A stretch of 64,000 bases of DNA from CAVPEW01 sp963703565 (GCA_963703565.1 CAVPEW010000082.1:1-64000); one strand, 5' to 3'; shown: positions 8,461 through 17,607, counted from the stretch's first letter. Notes: generated by a model from the letters alone, not told the origin. Program-made: numbers and translations.

Positions 8461-8973
8461 GTGGCGTTGAAGGGCCGCTGGGCCCAGGGCATCCGCCCGC
8501 GGAACTTCGCTTGGGTGCTCAAGGACCGCCTCGCGGTGAGCGAGCGTCCGGGCGGCTACGGCGCCAACCACCGCAAGGTCCGTCGCCAGGAGGAGATCAT
8601 CTGGATCCGTGAGCAGGGCTTCACGCGGGTCGTGTCGCTGATCCCCTCTCCGCACAACCTGCACAACTACGACGAGCTGGGCGTGCACTACCGCCACATC
8701 CCCTTCGCGGTCGCAGACCCCGCCGAGGAAGTGCTGGGCGAGCTCTACGGCACCATCTCGGCGGAGCTCGCCCAAGGAGGCAAGGTGCTCGTGCACCAGG
8801 ACGAGCTGGGTGAGCGGATCTGCGGGGCCATGTCGGGCTACCTGGTGTGGAGCGGCCTGGTGCCCGAGACACCCCAGGCGGTGTCGCTCGCCGAGCGGCT
8901 GTTCCAGCGTCAGATGGGTCCGGTCGGCCGGGGCCTGGTCACCTTGGCCCAGTCCCTGCCCGAACCCCGGTGA
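8461..8973 (+). CDS. Tyrosine-phosphatase-like protein lacking the catalytic Cys
   Basis: This 170-residue protein has the layout of a dual-specificity phosphatase domain. In place of the HCx5R loop it has H112-Q113-D-E-L-G-E-R119, so Gln replaces the nucleophilic Cys while His and Arg stay. Upstream are an EEIIWIREQGFTRVVSL helix-strand and the HIPF strand typical of the fold; downstream is a SGYLVWSGLV helix. It lies between folP and folB, overlapping the latter by 4 nt (GTGA), so it is made together with folate enzymes. It could be a pseudophosphatase that binds a phosphate-bearing ligand; the real function is unknown. GTG 8461 is the likely start. Confidence 0.6.
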   Translation: MALKGRWAQGIRPRNFAWVLKDRLAVSERPGGYGANHRKVRRQEEIIWIREQGFTRVVSLIPSPHNLHNYDELGVHYRHIPFAVADPAEEVLGELYGTISAELAQGGKVLVHQDELGERICGAMSGYLVWSGLVPETPQAVSLAERLFQRQMGPVGRGLVTLAQSLPEPR

Positions 8974-9332
8974 GCGATCGGGTCGAGCTCCGGGGCCTCC
9001 GCCTGCTGGTCACGGTGGGCGTCCTCGATCACGAACGCGCGGGCCCCCAACCGGTCGAGATGGACCTCGACCTGCACTGCGACCTGGCACCCGCGGCGGC
9101 CAGTGACGACCTCGCCGACACGGTCGACTACGGCATGGTCTGCGAAGCGGTGGCCGAGGTCGCCGAGGCCAGGCCGTACCTGCTGCTCGAGGCCCTGGCG
9201 GGCGCGGTGGCCGAGGTCGTCCTGGCGGTACCGGGGGTCCAGGGGGTCGAGGTGGCGGTCCGCAAGGTTCGTCCACCGGTGGCCCGGCATCTCGCCACCT
9301 CGGGCGTGCGGCTGGAACGCATCAGGAGATGA
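8970..9332 (+). CDS. folB: Dihydroneopterin aldolase
   Basis: FolB splits 7,8-dihydroneopterin into hydroxymethyl-dihydropterin and glycolaldehyde. The 120-residue product shows the family features: VELRGLRLLVTVGVLDHER near the N-terminus, DTVDYGMVCEAV, LLEALAGAVAEVVL, and the late VRKVRPPV strand. The gene begins with GTG overlapping the stop of the phosphatase-like gene, and its stop overlaps the ATG of folK. Confidence 0.93.
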   Translation: MSDRVELRGLRLLVTVGVLDHERAGPQPVEMDLDLHCDLAPAAASDDLADTVDYGMVCEAVAEVAEARPYLLLEALAGAVAEVVLAVPGVQGVEVAVRKVRPPVARHLATSGVRLERIRR

Positions 9333-9817
9333 CCCGAGCCCTGCTGGCCCTGGGCAGCAACATGGGCAACCGGGTGGCATGGCTGCGCCTCGCCGTGGAC
9401 GGGCTGCGAGCCGGTGGGGACCTGGTGGCCGTGTCGCCGGTGTTCGAGACGGCCCCCGTCGGGGGTCCCGCAGACGCCGGGGCGTACCTCAACGCCGTGG
9501 TCGAGCTCGACACCGAGCCCGACGCGCGGGCCCTGCTGGCACGCGCCCGGGCGCTCGAGGCGGCGGCCGGCCGGGTCCGCACGGTGCACTGGGGACCGCG
9601 GACCCTCGACGTCGACGTGGTGTGGATCGACGGGGTCGAGGTGGACGAACCGGATCTGGTCGTGCCACACCCGCGGATGTGGGAACGGCGCTTCGTGCTC
9701 GCCCCCCTGGCCGAGCTGGCCCCGGATCTGGTCGGCGAGGAGGCCCTGGCCGCCGCCGGCGGTGTCGTGGCGCGCCTGGGCGATCTCGACGATCTGGTGG
9801 CGGGGGGCAGCCGGTAG
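9329..9817 (+). CDS. folK: 2-amino-4-hydroxy-6-hydroxymethyldihydropteridine pyrophosphokinase
   Basis: HPPK transfers pyrophosphate from ATP to hydroxymethyl-dihydropterin, making the DHPS substrate. The signature WGPRTLDVDVVWI (family WGPRTLDLDLL) carries the two metal-binding Asp. LALGSNMGNR at the N-terminus and VVPHPRMWERRFVLAPL are also diagnostic. It has 162 aa and overlaps folB by ATGA. Confidence 0.95.
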   Translation: MTRALLALGSNMGNRVAWLRLAVDGLRAGGDLVAVSPVFETAPVGGPADAGAYLNAVVELDTEPDARALLARARALEAAAGRVRTVHWGPRTLDVDVVWIDGVEVDEPDLVVPHPRMWERRFVLAPLAELAPDLVGEEALAAAGGVVARLGDLDDLVAGGSR

Positions 9818-9863
9818 CCTGCAGCATCGACCGGCACCCGTCGGGGCCGGATCGGAGGTGGCC

Positions 9864-10589
9864 GTGCCGACCGCGCCGAAGGCGCCGACCATACGCATCG
9901 TCGGGCCCGGGCGGGCCGGCTCCGCGCTGGGCGAAGCCCTCGACGGGGCCGGGTGGTCGGTGGCCCCGCTGCTGGGTCGCCGCGACGACCTGGCGGGCGC
10001 GGCCGCCGGGGTCGACCTGCTGATCTTGGCCGTGCCCGACGCCGCGCTGGGCGACGTGGCCGCCCACGTCGAGCCCGACCCGTCCACGGTGGTGGCCCAC
10101 ATGGCCGGGGCGTTGACGCTCGAGCCGCTCGCCCCCCATCCCCGCCGGGCGTCTATGCACCCCCTGGTCCCATTGCCGCCTCCGCCTCGGGGTGCTCGGC
10201 TGCTGCTCGGAGCCACGTGGGCGGTGGCCGGCGAGGCGATCGCCCGCCGGGTGGTCTCCGACCTGGGCGGCACCGCGATCGAGGTCGCCGACGCCGACCG
10301 TGCCCGCTACCACGCCGCGGCAGCCATAGCGGCGAACCACCTGGTCGGCCTGTTGGGTCAGGTCGAGCGGGTCGCTCACGGTGCGGGTGTGCCGCTCTCG
10401 GCGTACCTGGGCCTGGCCCGGGCCGCGCTCGACAGCGTGGACCGAGTGGGTCCGGCGGCCGCGCTCACCGGTCCCGCCGCGCGTGGCGACGATTCCACCC
10501 TGGCCGCTCACCTCGAGGCGCTCGAGCCCGAGGAGCGTCCCGCGTACCTTGCCGGCGTGGAGCTCTGCCGGCGGCTGATGACGTCGTGA
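9864..10589 (+). CDS. Rossmann-like DUF2520 protein (short-chain/ketopantoate-reductase-like)
   Basis: A 241-residue protein with an N-terminal nucleotide-binding motif (IRIVGPGRAGSALGEAL), a LLILAVPDAALGDVA segment, and an all-helical C-terminal half with ANHLVGLLGQVERVA. This is the arrangement of the Rossmann-like/DUF2520 family, which sits beside panC in many actinobacteria; some members are suspected of a role near pantothenate synthesis, but none is confirmed here. GTG 9864 is chosen because GGAGG lies 5 nt upstream. The stop overlaps the panC start. Confidence 0.8.
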   Translation: MPTAPKAPTIRIVGPGRAGSALGEALDGAGWSVAPLLGRRDDLAGAAAGVDLLILAVPDAALGDVAAHVEPDPSTVVAHMAGALTLEPLAPHPRRASMHPLVPLPPPPRGARLLLGATWAVAGEAIARRVVSDLGGTAIEVADADRARYHAAAAIAANHLVGLLGQVERVAHGAGVPLSAYLGLARAALDSVDRVGPAAALTGPAARGDDSTLAAHLEALEPEERPAYLAGVELCRRLMTS

Positions 10590-11542
10590 TCGCGCCTGTC
10601 GGGTCGACGCCCGAGCGTCGCGACCCACAACGACCGGAGGTGGTTCGCACCGTCGCCGACCTGCGAGCACGGATCGAATCGGCTCGGGTCGGTGGTGGCG
10701 CCGTGGGCTTCGTGCCCACGATGGGGGCGCTGCACGCCGGCCACGAGTCGCTCGTCGCCGCGGCCCGGCAGCACCAAGACCTCGTCGTGGTGTCGATCTT
10801 CGTCAACCCCCTGCAGTTCGCCCCGACCGAGGACCTCGCCGCGTACCCCCGCGACCTCGACGCCGACCTCTCCGTGGCCGGCGAGGCGGGGGCCGATGTG
10901 GTGTTCGCCCCTGCTGTGGCCGAGATGTACCCGGTGCCCATGTCGACCTCGGTCCACGTCGATGGGCTGACCGACGTCCTCGACGGGGCGTCACGACCCG
11001 GTCACTTCGACGGCGTGACGACGGTGGTGACGAAGCTGGTCGCGATCGTGGGCCCCTGCACGGCGTACTTCGGCGAGAAGGACTACCAGCAGCTGGCCGT
11101 GGTCAGGCGCCTGGTCAGGGACCTGTCACTTCCTGTGGAGGTGGTCGGATGCCCCACCGTGCGCGAGAGCGACGGCCTGGCCATGTCGTCACGCAACGCC
11201 TACCTGGACCCGGGCGAACGGGCCGTGGCTCCGGTCGTGCACCGGGCGCTGTTGGCCGGGCGGGCGGCGGTCGAGGGTGGTGAGCGGGATCCCGCCGCCG
11301 TACGTGGTGCGATGGCGGAGGTCCTGGACGCGGAGCCCCGGGTCGGACTGGACTACGCCGAGGTGGTCGACGCAGACTCGTTGACCGTCAGCGACCCGCT
11401 CTCGGGGGAGCTCCGCCTGCTGGTGGCGGTTCGCCTGGGCCGTGCCCGACTGATCGACAACCTCGGCTGCCACGCCGGGACCATCGCACCGCCGACCCAG
11501 GGGGCGACCGCAGCCGCGGCGTCCACCGGAGGGAGCACCTGA
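10586..11542 (+). CDS. panC: Pantoate-beta-alanine ligase
   Basis: PanC joins pantoate and beta-alanine with ATP to form pantothenate. Motifs include VPTMGALHAGHESLV near residues 43-57, FVNPLQFAPTEDLAAYPR, GEKDYQQL and SSRNAYLDP. It has 318 aa from a GTG that overlaps the preceding stop; a second possible GTG is at 10640. The C-terminal 25 residues are a low-complexity Ala/Thr tail. The stop overlaps the panD ATG by 1 nt, so both steps are coupled. Confidence 0.94.
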   Translation: MIAPVGSTPERRDPQRPEVVRTVADLRARIESARVGGGAVGFVPTMGALHAGHESLVAAARQHQDLVVVSIFVNPLQFAPTEDLAAYPRDLDADLSVAGEAGADVVFAPAVAEMYPVPMSTSVHVDGLTDVLDGASRPGHFDGVTTVVTKLVAIVGPCTAYFGEKDYQQLAVVRRLVRDLSLPVEVVGCPTVRESDGLAMSSRNAYLDPGERAVAPVVHRALLAGRAAVEGGERDPAAVRGAMAEVLDAEPRVGLDYAEVVDADSLTVSDPLSGELRLLVAVRLGRARLIDNLGCHAGTIAPPTQGATAAAASTGGST

Positions 11543-11964
11543 TGCGCCGCCGCATGATGAAGTCGAAGATCCACCGGGCAGTGGTGACTGACGCCAACCT
11601 GCACTACGTGGGTTCGATCACGATCGACCGCGATCTCATGGACGCCGCCGACCTGCTGGAGTACGAGCAGGTCGCGGTGGTCGACGTAGACAACGGGGCA
11701 CGGCTCGAGACCTACGTCATCGAGGGCGAGCGTGGCAGCGGCCACGTGTGCCTCAACGGTGCCGCCGCCCACCTGGTCGGCATCGGCGACCGGGTCATCG
11801 TGATCAGCTACGCCGACCTCGACGACGCCGAGGCGCGCCGGCACCGACCCGTGATCGTCCACGTCGACCGCTCGAACCGGCAGGTCGACGAGCTCACCGC
11901 TGCGGTCATCGCCGCGCAGAAGGCTGGTCCGGCCCCGCACCGCTACGTCGACGTCCCCTCGTAG
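11542..11964 (+). CDS. panD: Aspartate 1-decarboxylase (pyruvoyl)
   Basis: PanD makes beta-alanine from aspartate. The proenzyme cleaves itself between Gly24 and Ser25 (HYVGSITID) to form the pyruvoyl group; both residues are present. LNGAAAHLVGIGDRVIVISY is typical of the large chain. It has 140 aa. It follows panC with a 1-nt overlap and precedes nadB by 10 nt. Confidence 0.96.
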   Translation: MRRRMMKSKIHRAVVTDANLHYVGSITIDRDLMDAADLLEYEQVAVVDVDNGARLETYVIEGERGSGHVCLNGAAAHLVGIGDRVIVISYADLDDAEARRHRPVIVHVDRSNRQVDELTAAVIAAQKAGPAPHRYVDVPS

Positions 11965-11974
11965 GGAGCCGCGG

Positions 11975-13516
11975 GTGGCGCAGGCCCTCGACCTGCTCGT
12001 CGTCGGGTCGGGGGTGGCAGGGCTCTCCGCGGCTGTGCGTGCCGCGGAGGTCCACGGCCTGCGGGTCGGGGTGTTGACCAAGGCCGAGCTCGACCAAGCC
12101 ACCACGCGGTGGGCCCAGGGTGGGGTGGCAGCCGTACTGGGCGGGGACCCCGACTCGACCGACCTTCACATCGCCGACACGCTGGCCGCGGGCGACGGGC
12201 TGTGCGACCGGGATGCCGTGCGCGTCCTCGTCGAAGAGGGGCCGGCCCGCGTCAACGAGCTGATCGCGCTGGGTGCGATCTTCGATCGCGACGGCCGCGG
12301 CCGCTACGACCTGGCTCGAGAGGGCGGCCACTCGCGAGCGCGGGTGCTGCACGCCGGTGGTGCCGCCACGGGCGCCGAGATCGAGCGGACCCTCGTCGCG
12401 GCCGTACGCAACGGCGCGGCGGCCCTCCACGAGCGCACCTTCGCCGCCGACCTGGTGCTGTCGAACGGTAGGTGCCGAGGGGTCCGGGCGATCGACGAAG
12501 CGGGTCGTGACCTGGTCGTCGAGGCGTCCCACGTCCTGCTCGCCGCCGGCGGGATCGGCCAGCTCTTCTCGGTCACGACCAACCCCGCCCCGGCCACCGC
12601 CGACGGTCTGGCCATGGCCCTGCGAGCTGGCGTGGCCGTCGCCGACATCGAGTTCGTCCAGTTCCACCCCACCGCCCTGCACCACCCGGCCATGCCGCGG
12701 CCCCTGCTCTCCGAGGCGCTGCGGGGGCACGGAGCGCTGCTGCGCGATGCCAACGGCGAGCGCTTCGTCGACGAGCTCAGCTCCCGAGACAAGGTGAGCC
12801 GGGCCATCACGGCCCGCATGCTCGCCGACGGCGTCGACCACGTGTGGCTGGATGCCACCGAGCTGGGAAGCTTCGAGGAGCGCTTTCCGACCATAGCCAC
12901 CGAGCTGGCCCGTGTGGGCCTCGACCCGGCCCGGGAGTGGCTGCCTGTGGCACCCGCGGCTCACTACTCCTGCGGGGGGGTGCTGGCCGACCTGGACGGG
13001 GCGACGACGTTGCCCGGACTGTGGGCGGCCGGTGAGGTCGCCTGCAACGGCGTGCACGGGGCCAACCGGCTGGCCTCCAACAGCCTGCTCGACGGGATGG
13101 TGTTCGGGCCCCGAGTGGTGGAAGCCATCGACGCGGGTCGGGACGGCCCGTCGCCGAGCGGCACCATGCGAGCCGTGCTCGGTGGTGCGGACATCCCCGG
13201 GGTGGTCCTCGACCCGGTCCCCCGTCCGACGACGGGGCTGGGTCCGGAGCTGACCCTCGACGACCTCCAGAGCACCATGACCACCGAGGCCGGCGTGCTG
13301 CGCAGCGAGGCGTCGCTGGCCCGAGCCGCCAGCGTGGTGGCGCGACCGGTGCGAGCCCCGGGCGGGGTCGCCGCGTTCGAGCTGGCCAACCTGGCGTCGG
13401 CGGCCCGGGCCCTCGTCCACTCCGCGGCCAACCGCCGTGAGACGCGGGGCGCGCACACCCGCTCCGACCACCCCGACCGGGACGACGCCCAGTGCCGGCG
13501 CCAGGTGATCGCGTGA
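11975..13516 (+). CDS. nadB: L-aspartate oxidase
   Basis: FAD enzyme that oxidises aspartate to iminoaspartate, the first step of de novo NAD synthesis. The FAD motif is VVGSGVAGLSAAVRA at residues 8-22. ATTRWAQGGVAAVLG, EFVQFHPTAL and AAHYSCGG are characteristic of NadB. The C-terminal helical domain is a little short (513 aa total). GTG 11975 follows panD by 10 nt. nadC is nearby but separated by a DUF2510 gene, and no nadA is visible in the window. Confidence 0.95.
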   Translation: MAQALDLLVVGSGVAGLSAAVRAAEVHGLRVGVLTKAELDQATTRWAQGGVAAVLGGDPDSTDLHIADTLAAGDGLCDRDAVRVLVEEGPARVNELIALGAIFDRDGRGRYDLAREGGHSRARVLHAGGAATGAEIERTLVAAVRNGAAALHERTFAADLVLSNGRCRGVRAIDEAGRDLVVEASHVLLAAGGIGQLFSVTTNPAPATADGLAMALRAGVAVADIEFVQFHPTALHHPAMPRPLLSEALRGHGALLRDANGERFVDELSSRDKVSRAITARMLADGVDHVWLDATELGSFEERFPTIATELARVGLDPAREWLPVAPAAHYSCGGVLADLDGATTLPGLWAAGEVACNGVHGANRLASNSLLDGMVFGPRVVEAIDAGRDGPSPSGTMRAVLGGADIPGVVLDPVPRPTTGLGPELTLDDLQSTMTTEAGVLRSEASLARAASVVARPVRAPGGVAAFELANLASAARALVHSAANRRETRGAHTRSDHPDRDDAQCRRQVIA

Positions 13517-13563
13517 AGCCGCCCGGCGCATTCCGCGCTCCCCGGCCGGTTCCGGCCCGGAGG

Positions 13564-13569
13564 TAGCGT
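13564..13569 (+). promoter_or_regulatory. Leaderless-type -10 (TAGCGT)
   Basis: TAGCGT lies 7 nt before ATG 13577. A perfect GGCCGG-TT-CCGGCC inverted repeat at 13544-13557 sits just upstream and may end the nadB transcript. Confidence 0.45.
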
Positions 13570-13576
13570 CGCGAGG

Positions 13577-14413
13577 ATGAGCGAGGACTCCGACGGCGTC
13601 TCCGTGGCAGCCGACTGGTACCCGGATCCCTTCGGGCGCCACGAGCTGCGCTACTGGGACGGTGGGGCTTGGACGGCCCACGTCGCCACCGAGGGTCGCC
13701 AGTCGACCGACCAGCCCGAGGGCGGGGGGATCGTGCCGACCGTCGACCGGCCCACGAGGAGGGTGCGCCGTGACGTGGAGCGCGCCGGTGCCGACCCTGC
13801 CGGCTCCGGCGGGGGCACGATCTTCACCGAGCCGGTCCTGGTCGTGAACCAGAAGGCCAAGCTGATCGAGGTCCACAACGAGTACGCGATCTTCGATGCG
13901 TCGGGCCGCCAACTCGGTGCCGTCCGCCAGGTCGGTCAGTCCTCGGTCCGCAAGGTGCTGAGGGTGCTGACCTCGGTCGACCAGTTCCTGACCCATCACC
14001 TCCAGGTCGTGGACCTGGCCGGCAACGTCGTGCTGGGACTGACCCGGCCGGCCAAGCTGGTCAAGTCCCGGGTCGAGGTCACCGACGCCACCGGCACGCG
14101 CATCGGCTCGATAGTGCAGCAGAACGCCGTGGGGCGCATCCGCTTCGCCATCGTGGTCGACGACGAGGTGATCGGCTCGGTCAACGGCGAGAACTGGCGT
14201 GCCTGGAACTTCAACATCCAGGACGCCTCGGGCTCGGAGGTGGGCCGGATCACCAAGACCTTCGAGGGTCTCGCCAAGACGATGTTCACCACAGCCGACA
14301 ACTACGTCGTGCAGATCCACCGTCCCCTCGACGAGCCGCTGCGCTCCATGGTGGTGGCTTCCTCGCTCGCGGTCGACACTGCTCTCAAGCAGGACGGGCG
14401 CGGGTTCGGTTGA
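13577..14413 (+). CDS. DUF2510 and phospholipid-scramblase/LURP-like protein
   Basis: This 278-residue protein starts with a short DUF2510 motif (DWYPDPFGRHELRYWDG near residues 13-29), often seen at the N-terminus of actinobacterial envelope proteins. A linker of about 50 residues leads to a beta-rich domain (about 80-270) with repeated strands such as LVVNQKAKLIEVHNEYAIFD, IVQQNAVGRIRF and NFNIQDASGSEVGRI, resembling the scramblase/LURP-one (Tubby-like) fold. No transmembrane helix is obvious. The biochemical role in bacteria is unknown. It lies between nadB and nadC under its own putative promoter. Confidence 0.8.
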   Translation: MSEDSDGVSVAADWYPDPFGRHELRYWDGGAWTAHVATEGRQSTDQPEGGGIVPTVDRPTRRVRRDVERAGADPAGSGGGTIFTEPVLVVNQKAKLIEVHNEYAIFDASGRQLGAVRQVGQSSVRKVLRVLTSVDQFLTHHLQVVDLAGNVVLGLTRPAKLVKSRVEVTDATGTRIGSIVQQNAVGRIRFAIVVDDEVIGSVNGENWRAWNFNIQDASGSEVGRITKTFEGLAKTMFTTADNYVVQIHRPLDEPLRSMVVASSLAVDTALKQDGRGFG

Positions 14414-14441
14414 GCGGACCGTTCGGTTCGAGGCCGGGGCG

Positions 14442-15314
14442 ATGAGCTTGCTCGACCCCCACCGTGCGGCCGTGGTGGATGCCGTGACCAGGGCGCTGGC
14501 CGAGGACCTGGTACCCCTCGGTGACCTGACGTCAGCGCTGCTGCCCGGAGGCGCGCTGGCCCGAGGGAAGCTCGTGAGCCGCTCGCGGGGCGTGTTGGCG
14601 GGCACCGCGTGCGCATCGGAGACCTTCGCCCAACTCGACGCAGCGGTCACCCTCCAGTGGGCCTGCGCCGACGGCGAAGCGGTGGGCCCCGGGCAGGTCC
14701 TGGGGGTCGTGGAGGGCCCGATGGCGTCGGTGCTGACGGGGGAGCGCACCGCGCTCAACTTCCTGTGCCACCTGTCGGGGGTCGCCTCCGCGACGCGAGC
14801 GGTCGTGGAGGCTGCTGCGCTCGGAGGCGAGGTCGCGGTCTGGGACACCCGCAAGACCCTGCCGGGGCTCCGCACCCTCGAGAAGGCGGCGGTACGAGCC
14901 GGTGGCGGTCGCAACCACCGGGGCAACCTGTCGGACTGGGTGATGTTCAAGGACAACCACCTGGCTCTGCTCGGGGTGGCGGAGGCCGTCGCCGCGGCCC
15001 GCGCTGCCTGGCCGGGCCGACTGGTGCACGTGGAGGTGGGCGACGCGGCCGAGCTCCTGGCGGCTCTCGAGGCCTCACCCGATGCCGTGCTCCTCGACAA
15101 CTTCGACCCCTCCGAAGCGGCGAAGGCCGTCGCGGCCGTCGACGACTGGGTAGCCGCGGGCGCGGGGCGATCCCGCCCGCTGCTCGAGTGCAGCGGCGGC
15201 ATCACCCTGGAATCGGTCGCCTCGTTCGCCGCGACGGGGGTGGATGCCGTGTCGACCAGCGCCATCACGCAGTCGGCCCCGGCACTCGACATAGGTCTCG
15301 ATCTGGTGGGCTAG
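14442..15314 (+). CDS. nadC: Nicotinate-nucleotide pyrophosphorylase (quinolinate phosphoribosyltransferase)
   Basis: NadC turns quinolinate and PRPP into nicotinate mononucleotide. Conserved pieces are LTGERTALNFLCHLSGVA, WDTRKTLPGLRTLEKAAV with the substrate-binding Arg and Lys, GGGRNHRGNL, MFKDNH, and the late LLECSGGIT motif. It has 290 aa from ATG 14442. The gap from the DUF2510 gene is only 28 nt. coaX follows 64 nt downstream with its own -10 element. Confidence 0.96.
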   Translation: MSLLDPHRAAVVDAVTRALAEDLVPLGDLTSALLPGGALARGKLVSRSRGVLAGTACASETFAQLDAAVTLQWACADGEAVGPGQVLGVVEGPMASVLTGERTALNFLCHLSGVASATRAVVEAAALGGEVAVWDTRKTLPGLRTLEKAAVRAGGGRNHRGNLSDWVMFKDNHLALLGVAEAVAAARAAWPGRLVHVEVGDAAELLAALEASPDAVLLDNFDPSEAAKAVAAVDDWVAAGAGRSRPLLECSGGITLESVASFAATGVDAVSTSAITQSAPALDIGLDLVG

Positions 15315-15366
15315 CCGGAGCCGGCTGGCCGGCCCGAGCCCTTTTCGCAGGACCTGGGCCGACCCG

Positions 15367-15372
15367 TAGCCT
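15367..15372 (+). promoter_or_regulatory. Leaderless-type -10 (TAGCCT) of coaX
   Basis: TAGCCT lies 6 nt before GTG 15379, the first gene of the coaX-lysS pair. Confidence 0.5.
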
Positions 15373-15378
15373 CCTGCC

Positions 15379-16188
15379 GTGCTCCTGCTCGCCATCGACG
15401 TCGGCAACACCCAGACCGTCATCGGGCTCTACGAGATGGATGCCGCTCCGGCGCGTGGCTCCAGGCGAGCCGATAGCGACCTGGTCGACCACTGGCGCAT
15501 CGCCACCAACGCCGAGCGCACCGCTGACGAGCACGCGCTGGTGCTCCAGGAGTTCCTGGCCTTCCATGGTTCCTCGCTCGACGACGGCGACATCACCGGC
15601 CTGGTGGTGTGCTCCTCGGTGCCGAGGGTGACCGGCTCGCTGCGGCGAATGACCGAGCGCTACCTACACTTCGCCGCCCTCGTGGTCGAGCCGGGCGTCC
15701 GCACGGGGATCCCGATCCTCTACGACAACCCCAAGGAGGTCGGGGCCGATCGCATAGCCGACGCGGTGGCCGCCTTCGACCTGTTCGGTGGCCCGGCGAT
15801 CGTGATCGACTTCGGCACGGCCACGACCTTCGAGGCCATCTCCGCCAAGGGGGAGTACCTGGGCGGGGCCATCTTCCCCGGCATCGACGTGAGCCTCGAC
15901 GCGCTGTTCGCCCGGGCAGCCGCGCTACGTCGCGTGGAGCTCGTCGAGCCTCGCAACGTGATCGGTCGAAGCACTGTGGAGTCGATGCAGTCGGGCACGA
16001 TCTACGGCTACACAGCCCTCGTCGACGGAATGTGCGACCGCATCTCCGACGAGTTGGGGGCCGACCCCACGGTCGTCGCCACCGGAGGTCTCTCAGGTCT
16101 GATCGGGCCGTTGTCGGCGAGCATCGACCACATCGAGCCCTGGCTCACCCTGCACGGGCTACGCCTCATCCACGAGAAGAACCGGTGA
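15379..16188 (+). CDS. coaX: Type III pantothenate kinase
   Basis: CoaX phosphorylates pantothenate, the first step of coenzyme A synthesis. The ASKHA-fold phosphate motif is LLAIDVGNTQTVIGLY at residues 3-18, and IDFGTATTFEAIS is the second nucleotide motif. ADRIADAVAAFDLFG and the FPGIDVSLDALF segment are typical. It has 269 aa. With panC and panD upstream, the region carries beta-alanine and pantothenate synthesis plus its activation. lysS begins 7 nt after the stop. Confidence 0.95.
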   Translation: MLLLAIDVGNTQTVIGLYEMDAAPARGSRRADSDLVDHWRIATNAERTADEHALVLQEFLAFHGSSLDDGDITGLVVCSSVPRVTGSLRRMTERYLHFAALVVEPGVRTGIPILYDNPKEVGADRIADAVAAFDLFGGPAIVIDFGTATTFEAISAKGEYLGGAIFPGIDVSLDALFARAAALRRVELVEPRNVIGRSTVESMQSGTIYGYTALVDGMCDRISDELGADPTVVATGGLSGLIGPLSASIDHIEPWLTLHGLRLIHEKNR

Positions 16189-16195
16189 GCCGGCG

Positions 16196-17607
16196 ATGAC
16201 GCCTGAACCCCCGTACCGATACGACGTCACGGTCTCCGCCGCCGAGCTGCGGGCCCGCCACGGCGGCCTGCCCGCGGGTGAGGAGACGGGCGAGCAGGTC
16301 CGGGTGGCCGGACGGGTGATGCTCGTGCGCGTCCAGGGCCGCCTGGCGTTCGCCACCCTGCGCGACGGCAGTGGAGAACAGGTCCAGCTGTTCGCCCTGT
16401 CGGCGGTGACCGAGGACTTCGAGGGCTTCGGGCGGCTCTCGGTGGGCGACTGGGTCGGTGCCGAGGGCGAGGTCGTGGCGACCAGGCGCGGTGAGCTGTC
16501 GGTGAAGGTGGATCGCTGGGTGCTCCTCGCCGAGAACCGCCGGAGCTTCGGCGACAAGTGGCATGGCGTGACCGACTCGGAGCTTCGCTACCGGCAGCGC
16601 TACGTCGACCTGTGGGCGAACCCCGAGAGCCGTTCGGTCCTGGTGGACCGGAGCAGGATCGTGAGCCTCATCCGGCGCTGGCTCGAGGACCGCGGGTTCG
16701 TGGAGGTCGAGACGCCGATCTTCCACCCGATCCCCGGCGGCGCGCTGGCCACGCCCTTCACCACGCACCACAACGCCCTCGACGTCGACCTCTACCTACG
16801 GGTGGCGCCCGAGCTGTACCTCAAGCGGCTCGTGGTGGGCGGGTTCGAGCGAGTGTTCGAGATCGGGCGCGTGTTCCGCAACGAGGGCATCTCGACCCGC
16901 CACAATCCCGAGTTCACGATGCTCGAGCTGTACGAGGCCTACGCGGACTACCACGACGCCATGGCGCTGACCGAGGAGCTGGTGGCCCACCTCTGCCTGG
17001 AGCTGCGCTCGACCACGGTGCTCAGCTACGGGGGGAGGAGCTCGACCTGACGCCGCCGTGGCGCCGGGCCACCCTTCGAGAGCTGGTGGCCGAGCATGCC
17101 GGGGTGGACGTGGACCTCTCGGCCGGGGTCGAGGCCCTGACCGCCACGGCGCGCGCTGTGGGCGTCGAGGTCGAGCCCGGCTGGGGTCCGGGCAAGCTGG
17201 CGCTGGAGATCTACGAGAAGACGACCGAGCCGGCGCTGTGGGGCCCGGTCTTCGTCACCGACTACCCCACCGAGGTCTCCCCGCTGGCTCGGGGTCATCG
17301 GCTTGCCGCCGGTCTCGTGGAGCGGTTCGAGGCGATAGTCGCCGGGCGGGAGCTTTGCAACGCATTCTCCGAGCTCACCGACCCGGAGGTGCAGCGGGAG
17401 CGCTTCGAGGACCAGGCCCGCCTGCGGGCCGGCGGCGACGACGAGGCGATGGTGGTCGACGAGGACTACCTGCGGGCGCTCGAGCACGGTCTCCCGCCGA
17501 CCGCAGGCCTCGGCATCGGGATCGACCGCCTGGTGATGCTGCTCACCGACCGCCACGCCATCCGCGACGTGATCGCCTTCCCGACGCTGCGCCCCGAGCG
17601 GGCCTGA
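16196..17607 (+). CDS. lysS: Lysyl-tRNA synthetase, class II (apparent -1 frameshift in a G6 run at 17030-17035)
   Basis: The first frame (from ATG 16196) contains the OB-fold anticodon-binding domain, then motif 1 and motif 2 (FEIGRVFRNEGIS, HNPEFTMLE). It ends at 17050 after LSYGGRSST. The second part, starting with GEELDLTPPWRR and carrying LCNAFSELTDP and motif 3 (GLGIGIDRLVMLLTD), is in another frame ending at 17607. Adding one G to the run of six at 17030-17035 joins them into a normal enzyme of about 470 aa with SYGGEELDLTPPW at the joint. LysS is essential, so a homopolymer sequencing error is the simplest reading. Confidence 0.9.

Noticed and set aside
11906..15292. A minus-strand open frame of over 1100 codons
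   Set aside because: It lies opposite nadB, the DUF2510 gene and nadC; its composition (His, Gly, Arg, Gln rich) is that of an antisense frame in GC-rich coding DNA.
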